Source: Utricularia gibba
Taxonomy: Eukaryota; Streptophyta; Magnoliopsida; Lamiales; Lentibulariaceae
Length of the DNA stretch: 64,000 bases
Reading direction: 5' to 3'
Assembly: GCA_002189035.1 (NCBI GenBank)
Contig: NEEC01000020.1
Coordinates: 992,001 to 1,056,000 of the forward strand
Both the position numbers and the translations under genes were made by a program. This document shows positions 1 to 11,731 of this stretch, piece by piece (position 1 is the stretch's first letter; each line of letters opens with the position of its first letter). The notes below the pieces were generated by a model. It saw only the letters and a program-made list of their open reading frames with translations, made no database searches and was not told the origin of the DNA.

Positions 1-86
1 CATGAGATCACAATCAACACGGAATATATTGCAGTAAAATCCTAGAATTGGGTCATGAATGCATATAGTGATAGAGGTAGGCCCGG

Positions 87-427
87 TGTTGGAAATTAAC
101 TTACATCCTTTGGATTATGCTGGGTCACTGATTCAACACGAACACGAAGGTTTCCGCCTTGCTGCTGCACACGAATTGCTGCTGGAAATGCTGGAAATGT
201 AATGAATGTGAGTTTGACTGGATCAATGATAGGGTGCAGCATAAATCCCAAACCAGCCCAACAAACTGAAATACATTAAAACTTATACCAATGATTGACT
301 AGACACTAGTGTACTAGTTTAAATATCATGTAAGAGTGGTTCTTTATAGAACTTCAGTACATTTGAATTAGTATTCTCAAGTTTCAAGCATCTTATGTAG
401 TCTATGACAAAGAACACAAATACGTCA
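87..427 (+). repeat. 5' LTR of the copia element
   Basis: The segment begins TGTTGG and ends TCA directly before the primer-binding site. It aligns by eye with the segment at 4505-4793, including the shared end of roughly 100 bases with the words TTCTCAAGTTTCAAGCATCTT. It is about 50 bases longer than the right copy because of small insertions or deletions, which points to an old insertion. Confidence 0.85.
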
Positions 428-428
428 T

Positions 429-440
429 TGGTATCAGAGC
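429..440 (+). other. Primer-binding site (initiator Met tRNA type)
   Basis: The 12 bases TGGTATCAGAGC directly after the 5' LTR are the usual plant copia primer-binding site, complementary to the 3' end of initiator methionine tRNA. Confidence 0.9.
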
Positions 441-508
441 TACTTTGATCCACAACTTAGGTATAATACCTTCCTACACTATTATCTCACTAGTCACATA
501 GGAACTAA

Positions 509-1188
509 ATGAGCAACAAAGCCAAAAAATTCATACCATTACAATCACCACAGTTCGATGGAAAAAACTATCTTATTTGGGTAGCAAAAATGAAGTGTTA
601 CATACAAGCCTTGGGATTATGGGTCATAGTGACCAAAGACCCACCAACATATAAGGAAGGGAAAACCAAAAAACTCACAAAAGAGAAAACGATGACAAAC
701 TCACAAGCTCTGGTTGCCGTACATGGCTCCCTCACCAATGAAATCTTTTTGATGATATTCAACTGCGAAACAACAAGAGAAGCATGGAAAATATTTGAGA
801 TAGATTTCTCTAGAACTGAAAACTCACAAAAGCTGAAAAATTGAACCTTTGGAGGGAATTTAACTTAGTAAAAATCTCAAACTCAGACCCTATTAAGTCA
901 TTTGCAGACAAGCTGAACAAACCTATGAGCAAGATCAAACAAATGAGAGGCACGGTGGAAGATGAGAGGGTTATCAACAAAATTTATACAAGCATGCCTT
1001 CAAAATTCAGCCTTGTTGTGAGTGCACTCATTGCAACAAGGAGTTTGATTAATCTGATGCTATCTAAATTGTTGAACACTATGAGGGGTGAAGAGCAAAG
1101 ACTCAATATCTTGGATGAACAAGAGAAACCTCAAGAAAAATACTACAAGCAGCTTATACAGCCTATAGGTCAAATCAATGTCACGTAG
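509..1188 (+). pseudogene. Copia gag, frameshifted
   Basis: The gag reading frame starts at the ATG at 509. It carries the copia gag opening, with the FDGKNYLIW motif near residue 17 and TTREAWKIF near residue 88. It then shifts frame near 830 and continues in the frame that ends at 1188. The normal gag protein would coat the element RNA. A zinc knuckle of the form CX2CX4HX4C lies downstream at about 1284-1331 in another frame (CIHCSAMGHIERVC), so the gag tail is also displaced. Confidence 0.8.
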
Positions 1189-1279
1189 TAAAAAAGGAGA
1201 AAAGAGGGCCTCACCCACCATGCTAGTTTTGTAAAGGAAAAAAAATCATCAAAGCAGAGATTGTTTTTGGAATCCTTCG

Positions 1280-4200
1280 AACAAGTGCATACACTGCTCT
1301 GCTATGGGACACATAGAAAGAGTCTGCCCTGAAAAACAAAAGGCTAAAGAACTGTTAGTTGTAGCCTGAATATCTAAACTTCCCCAAAATATGAGCGATA
1401 TGGTTCTGGCCATTATTGAGACATATGCAAGTTTATCTACCACAAAAAGATTAGTTACAAAAGACAAGTAATGATATTTGGATAGCGGCTGTAGCAAACC
1501 ACCTTGGCATATGATATTAACTACTTCAAAATCCTAAAACCCCTTTCAAAAAAGAAAATCCTCCAAGCAGCAAGACAAGAACAATTGATACCTGATGGAA
1601 TTGAAGACATCTCAATGTCTGGGAAAATTATTAAAGATGTGTACTATGGTCAGTTACAAGATCAAGACATTTACTATATACATGAAAATACTTCAATCAC
1701 TGCTCGGAACTCATCTGAAAATGCATTATTCAAGCAAAAAAACAGCAAAGGGTATATCCCATCTCATTTCTCACTAAAACTATAAATGGCATCTGTCTGA
1801 GCAGCCTAACAACATAAACCCTATGGCATCAACGCCTTAGACATATATGTCAAACAAAACTTCTCCTTATGAAGAGAAATCATTTAGTCGAAGGCATATC
1901 TAACCTAAAGAACCAAGATAAAATATGTCAAATCTATCAACAAGGAAAAATAATTAGAATTCTTTTTGACACAAAAACCTAAAAAAGCACCAAAAGATTG
2001 GAGTTGATACATTCAGACGTGTGCGGCTCATGAGCTACGAAACTCCAAGTGGTAACCGCTATTTTCTGCTGTTTATTGACCATTTCACCAAATATGATTG
2101 GATTTTTCTCTATCAGCATAGGTCATCGGTCCTTTACTACTTCAAGCTGTTTAAGGTTGTAGTTGAAAATGAAACTAAGGAAAAGATTTTCAAGCTAAGA
2201 ACCGAAAATGGTGGAGAATACTCATCAATTGAACTGATCTCAATCTACAACTCTAAAGATATCAAGCATTAACTCATAATACCATACACACCTTAGTAGA
2301 ATGACACCTCAAAAAGGAAAAATCGAATAGCTATGAACATGAGCAGGTGTCTACTCTTTCAGAAACATCTACCAAACTACTTCTGGGGTAAAACTATAAG
2401 TACCTCAAACTAGCTTCTGAATCGATGTGCCACATCCTTGTTGCCAACTGCAACCCCTTATGAAGCATCGCACGCCTCTCCATCTAGCACATGTGAGTAT
2501 TTGGGAGCCTTTACTATGTACACATTCCAAAGGAAAAGAGGCAAAGAAAATTGGACAAATTGACCGACAAAGGGATCTTTTTGGGCTATAGGGATGTCTT
2601 AAAGGCCTACAGAGTGTTAAATGTGGAAACACATAAACAAGTTCTGAGTAGAGATGTACTTGTGGATGAACAAAAATGGTGGGATTGAACACTTGAAGAC
2701 ATACCTGCCTCAGATGTATGGAGTGACCTCTTCAAAGAACCCTTTCCTCGATGACCACTTGTTGAATGCGGAGCAGCAATCTGGTGTGAACTCTGCAACA
2801 CCTAATGATGACCAATCAATCACACAGAACAATGAAATAGAGTTGGAATCTGAAATTATTTCTGATGGAGGGGAAGCACCTGTACAAGGCTATCGCAATA
2901 TACATGAAATCTATGCCCAATACCTTTCTGCTTAAGAATCAATACTCTGGGACATCGCCTATCAAGACCCTAACTAGAAAGCCACAATGGAATCAGAACT
3001 CCTATCTATTGAAAAGAATGAAACATGGCAATTGGTACCTTATTCATGAAACCGGGACGATTGGTGTCAAATGGCTCTTCCGCACCAAATTAAATTCGGA
3101 TGGTACTATCAACAAGCTAAAAACTTGATTAGTTGCTCAAGGGTATGCACAAGTACCCAGTATTGATTTTAGTGCAATTTTTTCACCAATTGCACGCTTG
3201 GATACCATCAAACTATTAATTGCCTTAGCTATTTGCAATCATTGGGACATTTTCCATCTCGATGTCAAAAGTGCCTTTCTAAACGGCAAACTATAGAAAG
3301 AAGTCTATGTTCACAAACTTCCAAGCTTTGTTAAACAATGGGAGAAAAACAATGTATACTTACTCCACAAAGCCTTGTATGGCCTCAAGTAAACACCACG
3401 TGCTTCATATACTAGAATTGATTTACACTTCCAATCCAAGGATTTTCAACAAAGTAAGAATGACACAAATTTATATACATTGAAGCAGAGAGACGCATAC
3501 CTCATTGTGTCACTCTATGTGGATGACATACTCCTCACTGGATAGCACAAGAACCTGCTATACCAAGAAAAGAAGGAACTAATGATCATATTCGAAATGA
3601 TTGATTTGGATAGGATGTGTTATTTTCATGGATTAGAGATCAAACACTCATCCGAATACATCTACCTGAGCCAAAGGAAATATATATTGGATATCATTGA
3701 AAAATACAACTTGAACAATGCAAGCCTACAAGTGTACCTGTGACTAAATGAGATCCAACATTTGAAGAAGACCTTATGGATGAAAAAAATATTCAGTAGT
3801 ATGTTTGACTCACTCATATACTTATCTGCTATATGACCTGATATATGTTTCTCTATGAGTTTCTTGTCTAGGTATTTGACAAATCCGCATAAGACTCACA
3901 TGGATCCAGCAAAGCAAGTCATCAAGTACCTAAATTCAATGAAGTACTATGGAATTCCCTATAAGAAAAGAACATGTATGAAACTAATGGGTTTCACTCA
4001 CTCAGATTATGCAGGTAGTATTGAGAGCTAAAAAAGCACAAGCAGTTACCAATTCATGTTCGGTTCTGAAGCTTTCAGCTAGACTTCAAAAAAATTAGGA
4101 TATCATAGCACTCTCATGCATATAAGTAGAATATGTTGCTGGAGTTGAAGCTCCAAAACATGCAATATGGCTACGAAAAATACTGGAAGACCTTGATGTA

Positions 4201-4300
4201 ATGATAAATAAAGCAACAAGTCCCCCATGCCCTGCTCGAGCATGCATGAGTGGTGACTCACGTGATTGCCCTAGGAGAAAACCCAATACAATTTGGGAGA
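1280..4300 (+). pseudogene. Copia pol: protease, integrase, RT, RNase H
   Basis: Fragments in changing frames give the copia pol order. A DSG protease motif lies at 1481-1489. An integrase core is at about 2000-2400 (FLLFIDHFTKYDWIF). The reverse transcriptase runs over about 2960-3800, with DVKSAFLNGKL before the catalytic YVDD at 3516-3527. An RNase H tail is at about 3970-4300. There are many stops and frameshifts, for example TAG just after FLNGKL and TGA after the RT start. The order integrase then RT separates it from Ty3/gypsy. It is non-functional as it stands. Confidence 0.85.
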
Positions 4301-4504
4301 AGCAAGCACATTAGAGTTCTCTATCATACACTTAGAGAATTTGTCTCTAATGGAGAAGTTGAGGTCAAATATATCCACATAAATCAATAGGTAGCATACC
4401 TTCTGATAAAATTCTTACCTCCAAGGCAGTTTACCTATCTGAGAGAGAAAGTCGACTGAGAGAATGCCTTATAGAAAGAACAAACTCTTTGCAGCAAGGG
4501 AAGG

Positions 4505-4793
4505 TGTTGGATTATGCTACATCGCTGATTGAAGACGAGGGTTTTCCATTTTGCTGGTGCACACGAATCGCTACTAGAAATGCAGTGAATGCGACCTTGA
4601 AGAAATCATGTGCTGGGTCAATACTAGGGTTCAGCATAATGCCCAAACCAGCCTAATGGTCAACTAGAAACTAGTGTATTGGTTTAAATATCTTGTAAGA
4701 ATGGTTCCTTGTAAGACTTCATTACATTTGAATCAATATTCTCAAGTTTCAAGCATCTTCTCTAGCCTAAGAAAAAGAACACAAATACATTCA
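4505..4793 (+). repeat. 3' LTR of the copia element
   Basis: The segment starts TGTTGG right after a purine tract and ends ATTCA. It matches the left LTR with scattered mismatches and deletions. Confidence 0.82.
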
Positions 4794-5028
4794 ATATTGT
4801 ATGTATATCAATCTTAGCTGAACTAGGTTTCAACTAAGATATATCTTAGTATTTCTTTTTTTGAGGTAAAACTTTTATAAGGATTGCTCTTTTAGAAAAG
4901 TCATATATAGAACTGATAGAACATCTTAATCTGATTTTTTATTAAGTTCTTTTCTAGATCAAAGAAAAAAATTTCTTTTGCTAAAAAACACATGTCTTTG
5001 TATTAGATATAGAACAAGACTAGAACAA

Positions 5029-6010
5029 CTTGATATTAGAGCCACCACTCTTGACCTATGGAATGGGAGAAATGATGGAAGTTTTTTAAAGTAAATCTAT
5101 CTACAAATGATACAGAAGTTCAATAAAGTAGAGAAACGTTTTGAAGCTTTTGAGGATGTTCTCTTCACATGGAAGATCTAAGAGCACCTCTATTGACTCT
5201 AACTTTTCTAATGATTGGAAGAATGTTGTTAAACTGATGAAGGTAGAAATTCCCAAATACAAAGGTTTATGATATGTTGGGATAGTTGACATATGCCATT
5301 ATATGTTATCACCAAACTCCTAAAGAGGATAAGTTGTAAGTAGTAGTTACCCAATTGGTTCATGAAATTTAAGGATAGATCGAATATAATTTGATCTAGA
5401 TTCAATTAATAGTGCCACAAACAATTTATCCTCGCTCAAGTGAGTCAATCTTGGGACATCTCACACAACTCAAAATGAGGCAAAACTTGAAGGAATATGA
5501 CTGATAGTTTGAGGAAATGTACCGTGGTATTGATGATCTTCCTCAAATTGAAAACCTATTTACCTCGAAGTGTTACTTGCACACATTCAACTTTAATCAA
5601 GCTTCAAAACTCGATTGATACAATAAATGCTATGAGTCATGCATTAATATTCTATTATGGCTAGACAGACTATCTTTCTCACTACTTTCAAAGCAATAAA
5701 ACTATACACAATACACAAATGACCAAAAAATAAGGTACCTTCTAACAACAAAAGTACAACTTCACTATGTCATTTATTTTTCATGGACTTTGAAGAGAGA
5801 AAAGATAAAAACCTTTGCTATCATTCTGATGAAAAGTTTATTCTCATGCATAAGTATAAACAGTTGTTCCTTCTTGATTTTGGAAACGAGGTGGAGGACA
5901 ACGATGAAAAACATTAATCAAGAATTATATGTATCTCTACATGATGCTTTAGAAAAGGTTTATACTTCAACCAAATGAAAGGCAATTAAAAATGTTTTAA
6001 TAGCAATTAA
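5029..6010 (+). pseudogene. Decayed Ty3/gypsy gag remnant
   Basis: A degenerate Met-tRNA-type primer-binding site (TTGATATTAGAGCC, 5029-5042) is followed by pieces of a Ty3/gypsy gag. The first is a VEIPKYKG motif near 5240. The next is LKEYD followed by FEEMYRGIDDLPQI at about 5490-5560. A broken zinc-finger segment follows near 5795-5890 with the pattern LCYHSDEKF...HKYKQLFLL, in which the expected second Cys is Ser. This layout is typical of chromovirus-like gag genes. No pol was found to its right; the remnant stops where the reverse-strand copia remnant begins. The 4794-5028 stretch may be the end of its LTR, but no partner LTR is visible. Confidence 0.6.
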
Positions 6011-6429
6011 ATTACAATTAAAGATGACTCAAAGGAAGAAACTTAGACTCTTTATAGCTCATGTAAAATCCATTTTATAACTTTAAAATATTTTACATGA
6101 AACTTTTATATACTACTTGTACACGAAAATGGTTTAAGGGCTTTCAAGCCATATACACTACTTGTACACAAAAACTTTTTTTTTGAATGAAATAGTTGAG
6201 TATTTTGAACAAATTGATAAGATTAATGTGTTCATTAGCTTTCAAAAAGTTATTCTTTTATACAGTATCCTAATAATTACCACTTTAACTTTTATTAGAT
6301 TAATGATTTTATAATCTTTTAAAGAGACATCACACTCGAGAACCAACTAGATTCTTAGACTAAACATTCAATTTTCCCTTAATTTGGCTAGAAGTATGAA
6401 AATATATGCTATGCATCGAAAAGCTCTCA
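6011..6429. other. AT-rich junction, nothing recognised
   Basis: There is no coding pattern or RNA gene that I can support. The sequence separates a plus-strand gypsy gag remnant from a minus-strand copia integrase remnant, so it may hold the deletion scar between the two. Confidence 0.5.
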
Positions 6430-6469
6430 ATTGAGAAATATGAGATTTGAATCCACTCTAGGTCTCTTC

Positions 6470-7010
6470 TCAAATTCGACCATCTAGACTTTTTTGTACA
6501 ATTTATTTAACATATATATTGTACATATAGTTGTTCTATCTAAAATTGTATAAAGCATATTCTCTATTATGAACATATAATGAATCGTATTGAGAACCAT
6601 TTGATTCCTTCTTTCTACCACACTATGTTACTGAGAACTACAAGTAACTGTGAGATACCCTTTCACACCAATCTTTCAACAAAATTTCATGAAATCATTA
6701 GGAGTGAATTCGCGCCTTCTTTGTTAGAGTGTAAAAATTTAATTTTCATCTCATTCTAGTTCTTAACCACAACCTGAAATCTTTTAAACGTATCAAACAC
6801 TTCATATTTCTTTGTTAAAAAATGTAAAACCTACAAGAATAATCGTCTTCTACTAATAAGAAAAATTGATTGTTCTCTTTTAAGAAGGAATAAACAACCA
6901 CCAAACACAGAACAACTTGTAGAAGATATATATCTTTAAAAGAGGATACTTTTGGTACATTTTTCCTTTTCCATTTGCACCAATAAACGCCCTCCACATA
7001 ATTGAAATGG
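6470..7010 (-). pseudogene. Copia integrase fragment
   Basis: On the minus strand the segment reads as the copia GAG-pre-integrase and integrase core. It has EGVYWCKWKRKNVPKVSS, NNQFFLLVEDDYSCRFYIF, then a piece matching the TVxxxxxQxNSVVERRNQ region with the catalytic glutamate at about 6590-6650. Stops and frame changes are frequent. The expected DDE core is partly preserved: the first Asp lies in the VEDDYS motif and the Glu in VVERRN. Confidence 0.7.
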
Positions 7011-7454
7011 TTGCAAAATACTTAGTAGACTATTAATCAATTTTTATATGTATGTTGAGCATGCAATAACTATGAAAGATTGGAGTAAATTATTTTCATA
7101 TTTAGTGGTTCATCTTTTTCTATATTCAAAATAAACATACTACTAAAACTCATTAATACATGAGCTACCCCAAACTTAAAATATTTGATTCTAGACTTGG
7201 AACGTATAAAACATTTTGAAGAAGGTGTGGCTACTTGATTCTAAGAAATCCCACGTCATCAATCATTACTTTTGAAAAATCTCCAAATAATATTCATCCA
7301 TTATAATATTTGTATTCATATGATTATTTGTGTTAGAGTCAATATACTTGAAATTAATATTATCATCATTTCATGCAAGTAGCAAAATGGTAGATTCCAA
7401 TTCTTCATTTTCCTTTTCTTCATCAATGAGAGTTTGAGATGTGGAACTATCCTT

Positions 7455-7880
7455 TTATTCCTCTATTCTCAGTAATAGTGTCCCAACTTATGGCAAGAAT
7501 AAAGCTTCACTTGCGACTTATCTCCTTGATATCACCAGAATTTCAATAATTTGATCTTTTCTTCCTCTCCATTGTTATGAATTGGAGGTTTTATCATAAC
7601 AACATGTCTATGATGAGTAATGTAAATTTTTTCTACCTTACCATAACCACAAAAACCTCCTCTATCTCTATCTTATTTTTATCCTTGTCTTATATGCTTG
7701 CTTTTGCTTGAAGCATAAGTTATGATGGTTCTTCTCTTTTTTTTTCATATGTTCTCTATACACTTTTAAGGAACCACACAATTCTTCTTGATACACGGAA
7801 ATTTTAGCAATGTCATTGCAATAAAAACAAATTTCTGTATCAAATAAATTTATAGTCCCTAATATATACAAAACACAAAT
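7455..7880 (-). pseudogene. Copia gag C-terminus and zinc knuckle
   Basis: On the minus strand, about 7700-7815 encodes the copia motif YQEELCGSLKVYREHMKKK, the usual ELxGSLxAHExRM segment near the gag end. A zinc-knuckle piece with CHKLGHYY lies at about 7460-7500. The segment directly continues the gag N-terminal part that ends near 9645. Confidence 0.68.
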
Positions 7881-9640
7881 TTAGAAAACTTGTATAGTGA
7901 ATGTCGGGGTCGATCACGAAGAGCTTATACTTACTAATTGTTTTTGTAAATGCATAATTCGGAATAACAGTAGATCTTAGTCTGAGCTTGGACTAACAGT
8001 GGCAAGTAAGTTCAGTAAACGGAATCAGGTTTCAATGCAAAAGGTAACAAGTACTGGTTTTAACTTAGAATAATACGAAAATGTCCTAAGGATCTACATA
8101 TGGTGTGATGCTAAAATGTCTAATTTAAATTACCATATTCCTACACTCACAAATTCAAATAACCTAAGTCTACCCACGTCATTCATCATATTTTTGGATA
8201 AGTTAGTTTCCAATATCATCACCAACCTTACAATTAGGTCTACCCGCATGTAAAGTGTATAGAACTAGGTCTACCCAATTCTACTGGTTCTACCTCGGAT
8301 TAACACCTACTATTCCCGTCTTGATTTGTTAGTCTACCTCTAAATCAAGCATATTAGTTGTGAAGCTACTTGTTTCCCTTCTTAGGTCTACCCATGGATT
8401 GATAGAAATAAGAGTTGATAAACAATGATGAATTTTATTAAGAATCATAGACCCACACCACCATGCTTTACCTTAAGACATCCCTAGAGTTCTAACTACC
8501 CATACTTTGAAGGTAAAACATGATAATATTAACATAATGTAAAGACAATATCAAGAACATCACGAAAGAGTTGAGTGCATAAACTTAAAACATCAATAAA
8601 CAAAAGTAAAGCAGTAAGGGTTCTCGTTTATATCATCTACTGTTCCCCGGTTGGAACAATAGCGTTGAACTGGTTTTGATGTTGTTCTTGAGAATGAAGT
8701 TCTTCTTCTCCTCTTCTAGTCGGTGTTCTTCGTATTGGAGGTGTTGTTGTTGGTGTAGGAGTTGTTCAAGACATTGTTGGATGTTGGAGGGAAAACCCCT
8801 TGTGTGTGTTCTGAAAACTTCTTGTCTCTTTACGATTCTATCTCCTCTTCCTTTCTCTCGCCTTCCACTGCCGAAGACAAGTACATTTTTTGACAGTTCT
8901 GTTGCTCTTGACCTTGACTTGCAAACTGCCACCGCGACAGTGTACTCATTGCTCCTTGCTACACGGTGACTTGCACACAATCCTTGTTTCTGCTATGATT
9001 TTTTGGTAGTTGTTGGGCTCAAAATTGAGTTAGAATATGGGTGGGCTAAATCCTTTGATTTAGCCCACTAACACACTAAAAATAACATTTTCCTAAATCA
9101 CATGAAAACACTTAAAATTATAAAATAAACAATTAAACATAATTAAAAACTCATTATTTTCATATCCTAAAAACATAAAAATTTGTGTGCTGTCACTTCT
9201 ATACTCATTTCATTTGCTTCATTGGTTCTGGATGCTGACCTAGACCAAAATCTCTTGGATTGGCCCACGAAAGATGGGACCTCCTTACCAGTCCACTAGA
9301 GCCAAAGGTTGAGAAGGGAGCACTAGAGGAAGGAAGGAGGGCAACCGTTTTTCAGTTTTTGGGCATTCTGTGTTGATTGGGTGACCAAGGCTCAAGTAGG
9401 AGTACTACTCTTAACTTTCTCGATTGCAAGGATGATTTTAGGAGTGCTAAACACTCTTGTGAAAATTATCTATTTTTATTTCAGCTATTTGTTTGGTTTC
9501 AAGTTTTAGTGGACTTCGTTGTGTTGTTGGTTGTGTCTTTGATTGACATTTTTTGGAAATTCTACCTTTTGGAGGTTATTGAACCTTTATTGAATCTATC
9601 TTGATTGATTTTTTAAATAGCTTCTTAACAGAACTAAACT
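7815..9640 (-). mobile_element. Insertion splitting the copia gag, with an LTR-like unit
   Basis: The copia gag is continuous on both sides of this interval, so it is foreign to it. Within it, 7902-9195 reads on the minus strand like a Ty3/gypsy LTR. It opens TGACA, has the AT-rich words found at the start of Athila-type LTRs, and has a run of related CTACCCA/TCTACCC words over 8160-8400. It ends with GATCGACCCCGACA, the kind of sequence that lies next to a primer-binding site. No internal coding sequence was found, so a solo LTR or a non-autonomous element is likely. The exact ends and any target duplication are unresolved, and 9196-9640 is unrecognised. Confidence 0.5.
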
Positions 9641-9644
9641 ACAT

Positions 9645-10140
9645 CAATTTCCTTAATAGCTTCAATTATATGATCAAACTTAAGCTCCAAAGATCTTGGA
9701 ATCTTCTCAATAATCCTCCCTATTTTGAATATATCACAAGTGTACTCATTTGATTGGTGGTAACCTAGACTTTAAAAAGTAATTGTACAATTGACTCTCT
9801 TTCGCTTCAAGGCTTCTGATTCGCCTAGAAGCATCTTTAGTTTCTCTTCTTTTCTTGATCAACCCCTTGGAAAAAAAAACTTCAACATATGCTACAAGTT
9901 GGTGTTGTTCCATGTTCCAGTTGTCTCAAAGAATTTATGCTTGATAAAGAAGAGACAATGCCTTTTTGTAAATTCTTTGTGCTATGGCATACGTTATCAC
10001 AACTTTATTAGTGATGACACCCCCGCATTCAAAGGCATCAAGATGAGCTCATATTCCAATGTACCATTTCTCATAATTATTCTTGATTAGGATTGGAACA
10101 TATATGGTCACATGTGTGTATTCTCGAATCAAATGATAAT
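9645..10140 (-). pseudogene. Copia gag N-terminal fragment
   Basis: On the minus strand the first part reads IKNNYEKWYIGI, the copia FNGxNYExW opening. KKALSLLYQA follows, and near the left edge RIIEKIPRSLELKFDHII, the segment that precedes the ELxGSL motif. The next gag motif is found near 7815, past the insertion. Stops are scattered through it. Confidence 0.72.
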
Positions 10141-10150
10141 GATACCAATT

Positions 10151-10972
10151 TGTTGTAATAAAAAATGGATTTTCACTAATAAAAACAAGAAAAACATAAA
10201 TAAAAAGAGTATTTGTTTAAAATATAATTCAAGGAAAGAGTGTGTTATTAATTCAAAATTTCATATTACAAAAAAAGCTTCATTAATATTACTATATCTA
10301 ACTAAATTTATTAAAACTTTAAACTTCCTAAATGAAAAATATTTGATAATTTTTCCTTCATAACTACTTTATATAACTTCCACTACTACACTCTTGTTGA
10401 TAGTTTATTTCAGCATAATTTCATTGATGGCTTCAAGACTTGCTTCAACGGTACCTACAAGGAAGTGGGTAGTAGTAATATTGGTTACCCGCTAAGACAA
10501 GGTCTACATTTTTATTTATAGAATGCAAATTTCTATTGCAATGATCATTACCGTTTTACTACAATAAAGAGTTTATTTTATTTTCTTTTTGAGTATTACT
10601 ATTCTGGAATTTCCGTTGTAAAATGTTCTAGAACATATTCTGCAAATCGACTGAATCGAGAATGGAAAGCAACAATGGCGGATATGATAAATGAATCCGA
10701 GTTGAGTTTCAGCGTCCGTGTTTAAGAGAACCAGCACTTGAATGCGAAAACGAAAAGATGATTTACACAGACGCATGGAATGGAATGCTTATGCTAAAAA
10801 ACAAAAGCCATGAGCAACAACAATGCCTCCTGCCTCCCCAAAAACAGAGCCAGCGGTTTCCTCCTCCGCTCATCGTCTTCGATTCTCGCATTCAAGCTTA
10901 CCGGATCACGAGAATGGAAGACGACCGATGATCCATCGAGGCCCTTTGCTTTGTCTGTTTTGTTTTATCATT
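10151..10972. other. AT-rich spacer and probable 3' region of the Aux/IAA gene
   Basis: No gene is supported in 10151-10570, which is AT-rich. The part from about 10700 to 10972 lies just downstream of the minus-strand Aux/IAA stop codon and is more balanced in base content, so it is probably its 3' untranslated region. I see no clear polyadenylation site. Confidence 0.4.
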
Positions 10973-11663
10973 TTACTTTTTGAACAGTTGCTGGATCTGC
11001 AAGCAGCCCAGACCTTTAGCTTCAGAGCCCTTCATGATTCTCATCCTCTTGCAGCAAGTCAAAAACATCTCCCACGGGACGTCACCCACAAGCATCCAAT
11101 CCCCATCTTTGTCTTCGTATGTTGGTGCGTATTCAGACGTGTATCCTTCTCTTTCTGAATAGGCGCCTGAATCAACAAAGAAGGACGTTTCTTTATAATC
11201 CATCAATCTCCTAATTTGCTGTTTCTTTCTGTGAAGAAAAAGCTTACCGAGATTGCATTTGAACATGTTCTCTAAGGCTTTGAGTAGATCCGCGTAGTTG
11301 TTGTAGAATTTGAGGTCAATTTTCCGGAGATATGGAGCTCCATCCATGCTCACTTTCACGAACATCCCTGAAACATTGCTCTCCGATTCGCCGTTCCTCT
11401 GAATCAAGTTTTTACGGTAAGATCTCACCGGCGGCCATCCAACCACTTGCTGCCTGGAATTTCATCGAATATGTTACACGGAGTTCAAGAACAGAAATTC
11501 GGCGATGAGTTTTCACAATCACTTACTTCGGAACAGGAGAATCCCCTCTTTTCCCGATCTCAGCAGAGGACCTCTTGCTACTCACACACGAAGAGGAAGA
11601 ACGCGTCTCATCGGCTCCAGGCAAACCCAATCGCAGCTCAGTCGCATCAAGATTCAGATCCAT
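10973..11663 (-). CDS. Aux/IAA auxin-response repressor (3 exons, 178 aa)
   Basis: This is a short Aux/IAA protein, a nuclear repressor that binds auxin response factors and is degraded when auxin joins it to TIR1/AFB. The exons on the minus strand are 11663-11527, 11453-11248 and 11166-10973, with GT-AG introns of 73 and 81 bases; the sum is 537 nt. Domain I ([11 protein letters not shown]-type repressor motif) is near residue 9. The degron [13 protein letters not shown] starts near residue 49. The PB1 region (domains III/IV) has [19 protein letters not shown], then [19 protein letters not shown] with the acidic OPCA-type residues. Basic stretches SSKR and SYRKN fit nuclear import. The ATG at 11663 was chosen because it gives [12 protein letters not shown]; an upstream in-frame ATG would start within the promoter. 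The tail after GLGC is an unusual LQIQQLFKK. The gene appears intact; which IAA number it is cannot be told. Confidence 0.93.
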
Positions 11664-11714
11664 TTTGATTTCAGTGAAAGACGAAAATCCAAACGGGGAC
11701 GATGGAGCCTGGCG

Positions 11715-11720
11715 GAGACA
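11715..11720 (-). promoter_or_regulatory. Candidate auxin response element (TGTCTC)
   Basis: The minus strand reads TGTCTC here, between the TATA box and the start codon of the Aux/IAA gene. TGTCTC is the classical site bound by auxin response factors, and early auxin genes usually carry such sites. Another TGTCTC lies at 12302-12297. Six-base matches are common, so function is inferred. Confidence 0.4.
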
Positions 11721-11731
11721 GAGGAGAGGTG

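Larger units (their letters stand above)
87..4793 (+). mobile_element. Decayed Ty1/copia LTR retrotransposon
   Basis: This is a copia element in the usual order: LTR, primer-binding site, gag, protease, integrase, reverse transcriptase, RNase H, LTR. The two ends share long stretches of near-identical sequence starting with TGTTGG and ending with TCA. A TGGTATCAGAGC primer-binding site follows the left LTR, and a purine-rich tract (AAGGGAAGG) precedes the right one. Every reading frame is broken many times, so the element cannot make protein. I could not find matching 5-bp target duplications (CCCGG on the left, ATATT on the right), so one end may be altered. The family assignment rests on domain order: integrase before reverse transcriptase is the copia arrangement. 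Confidence 0.9.
6430..10150 (-). mobile_element. Reverse-strand Ty1/copia remnant, interrupted
   Basis: Read on the minus strand from 10140 downward, the order is gag N-terminus, gag C-terminus, zinc knuckle, then GAG-pre-integrase and integrase. This is one copia element lying backwards. Reverse transcriptase, RNase H and both LTRs are not seen; the copy ends near 6430. The gag is split between about 9645 and 7815 by about 1.8 kb of unrelated sequence that includes an LTR-like unit. The element is heavily decayed. Confidence 0.72.

Noticed and set aside
4095-4286. A 63-codon minus-strand frame
   Set aside because: It is antisense to the copia RNase H region and has no support of its own.
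87-4793. A recent, active copia insertion
   Set aside because: LTRs differ in length by about 50 bases, pol has many stops, and no target duplication remains.
8633-8980. A 115-codon minus-strand frame rich in Gln/Glu and Arg
   Set aside because: It lies within the reverse LTR-like unit, has no family motif, and is mirrored by a similar frame on the other strand; low-complexity GAA/TTC text explains it.
9377-9604. A 75-codon hydrophobic plus-strand frame resembling a small membrane protein
   Set aside because: It starts at a non-standard position within foreign, AT-rich insertion DNA and shows no conserved residues; chance hydrophobicity from T-rich text is likely.
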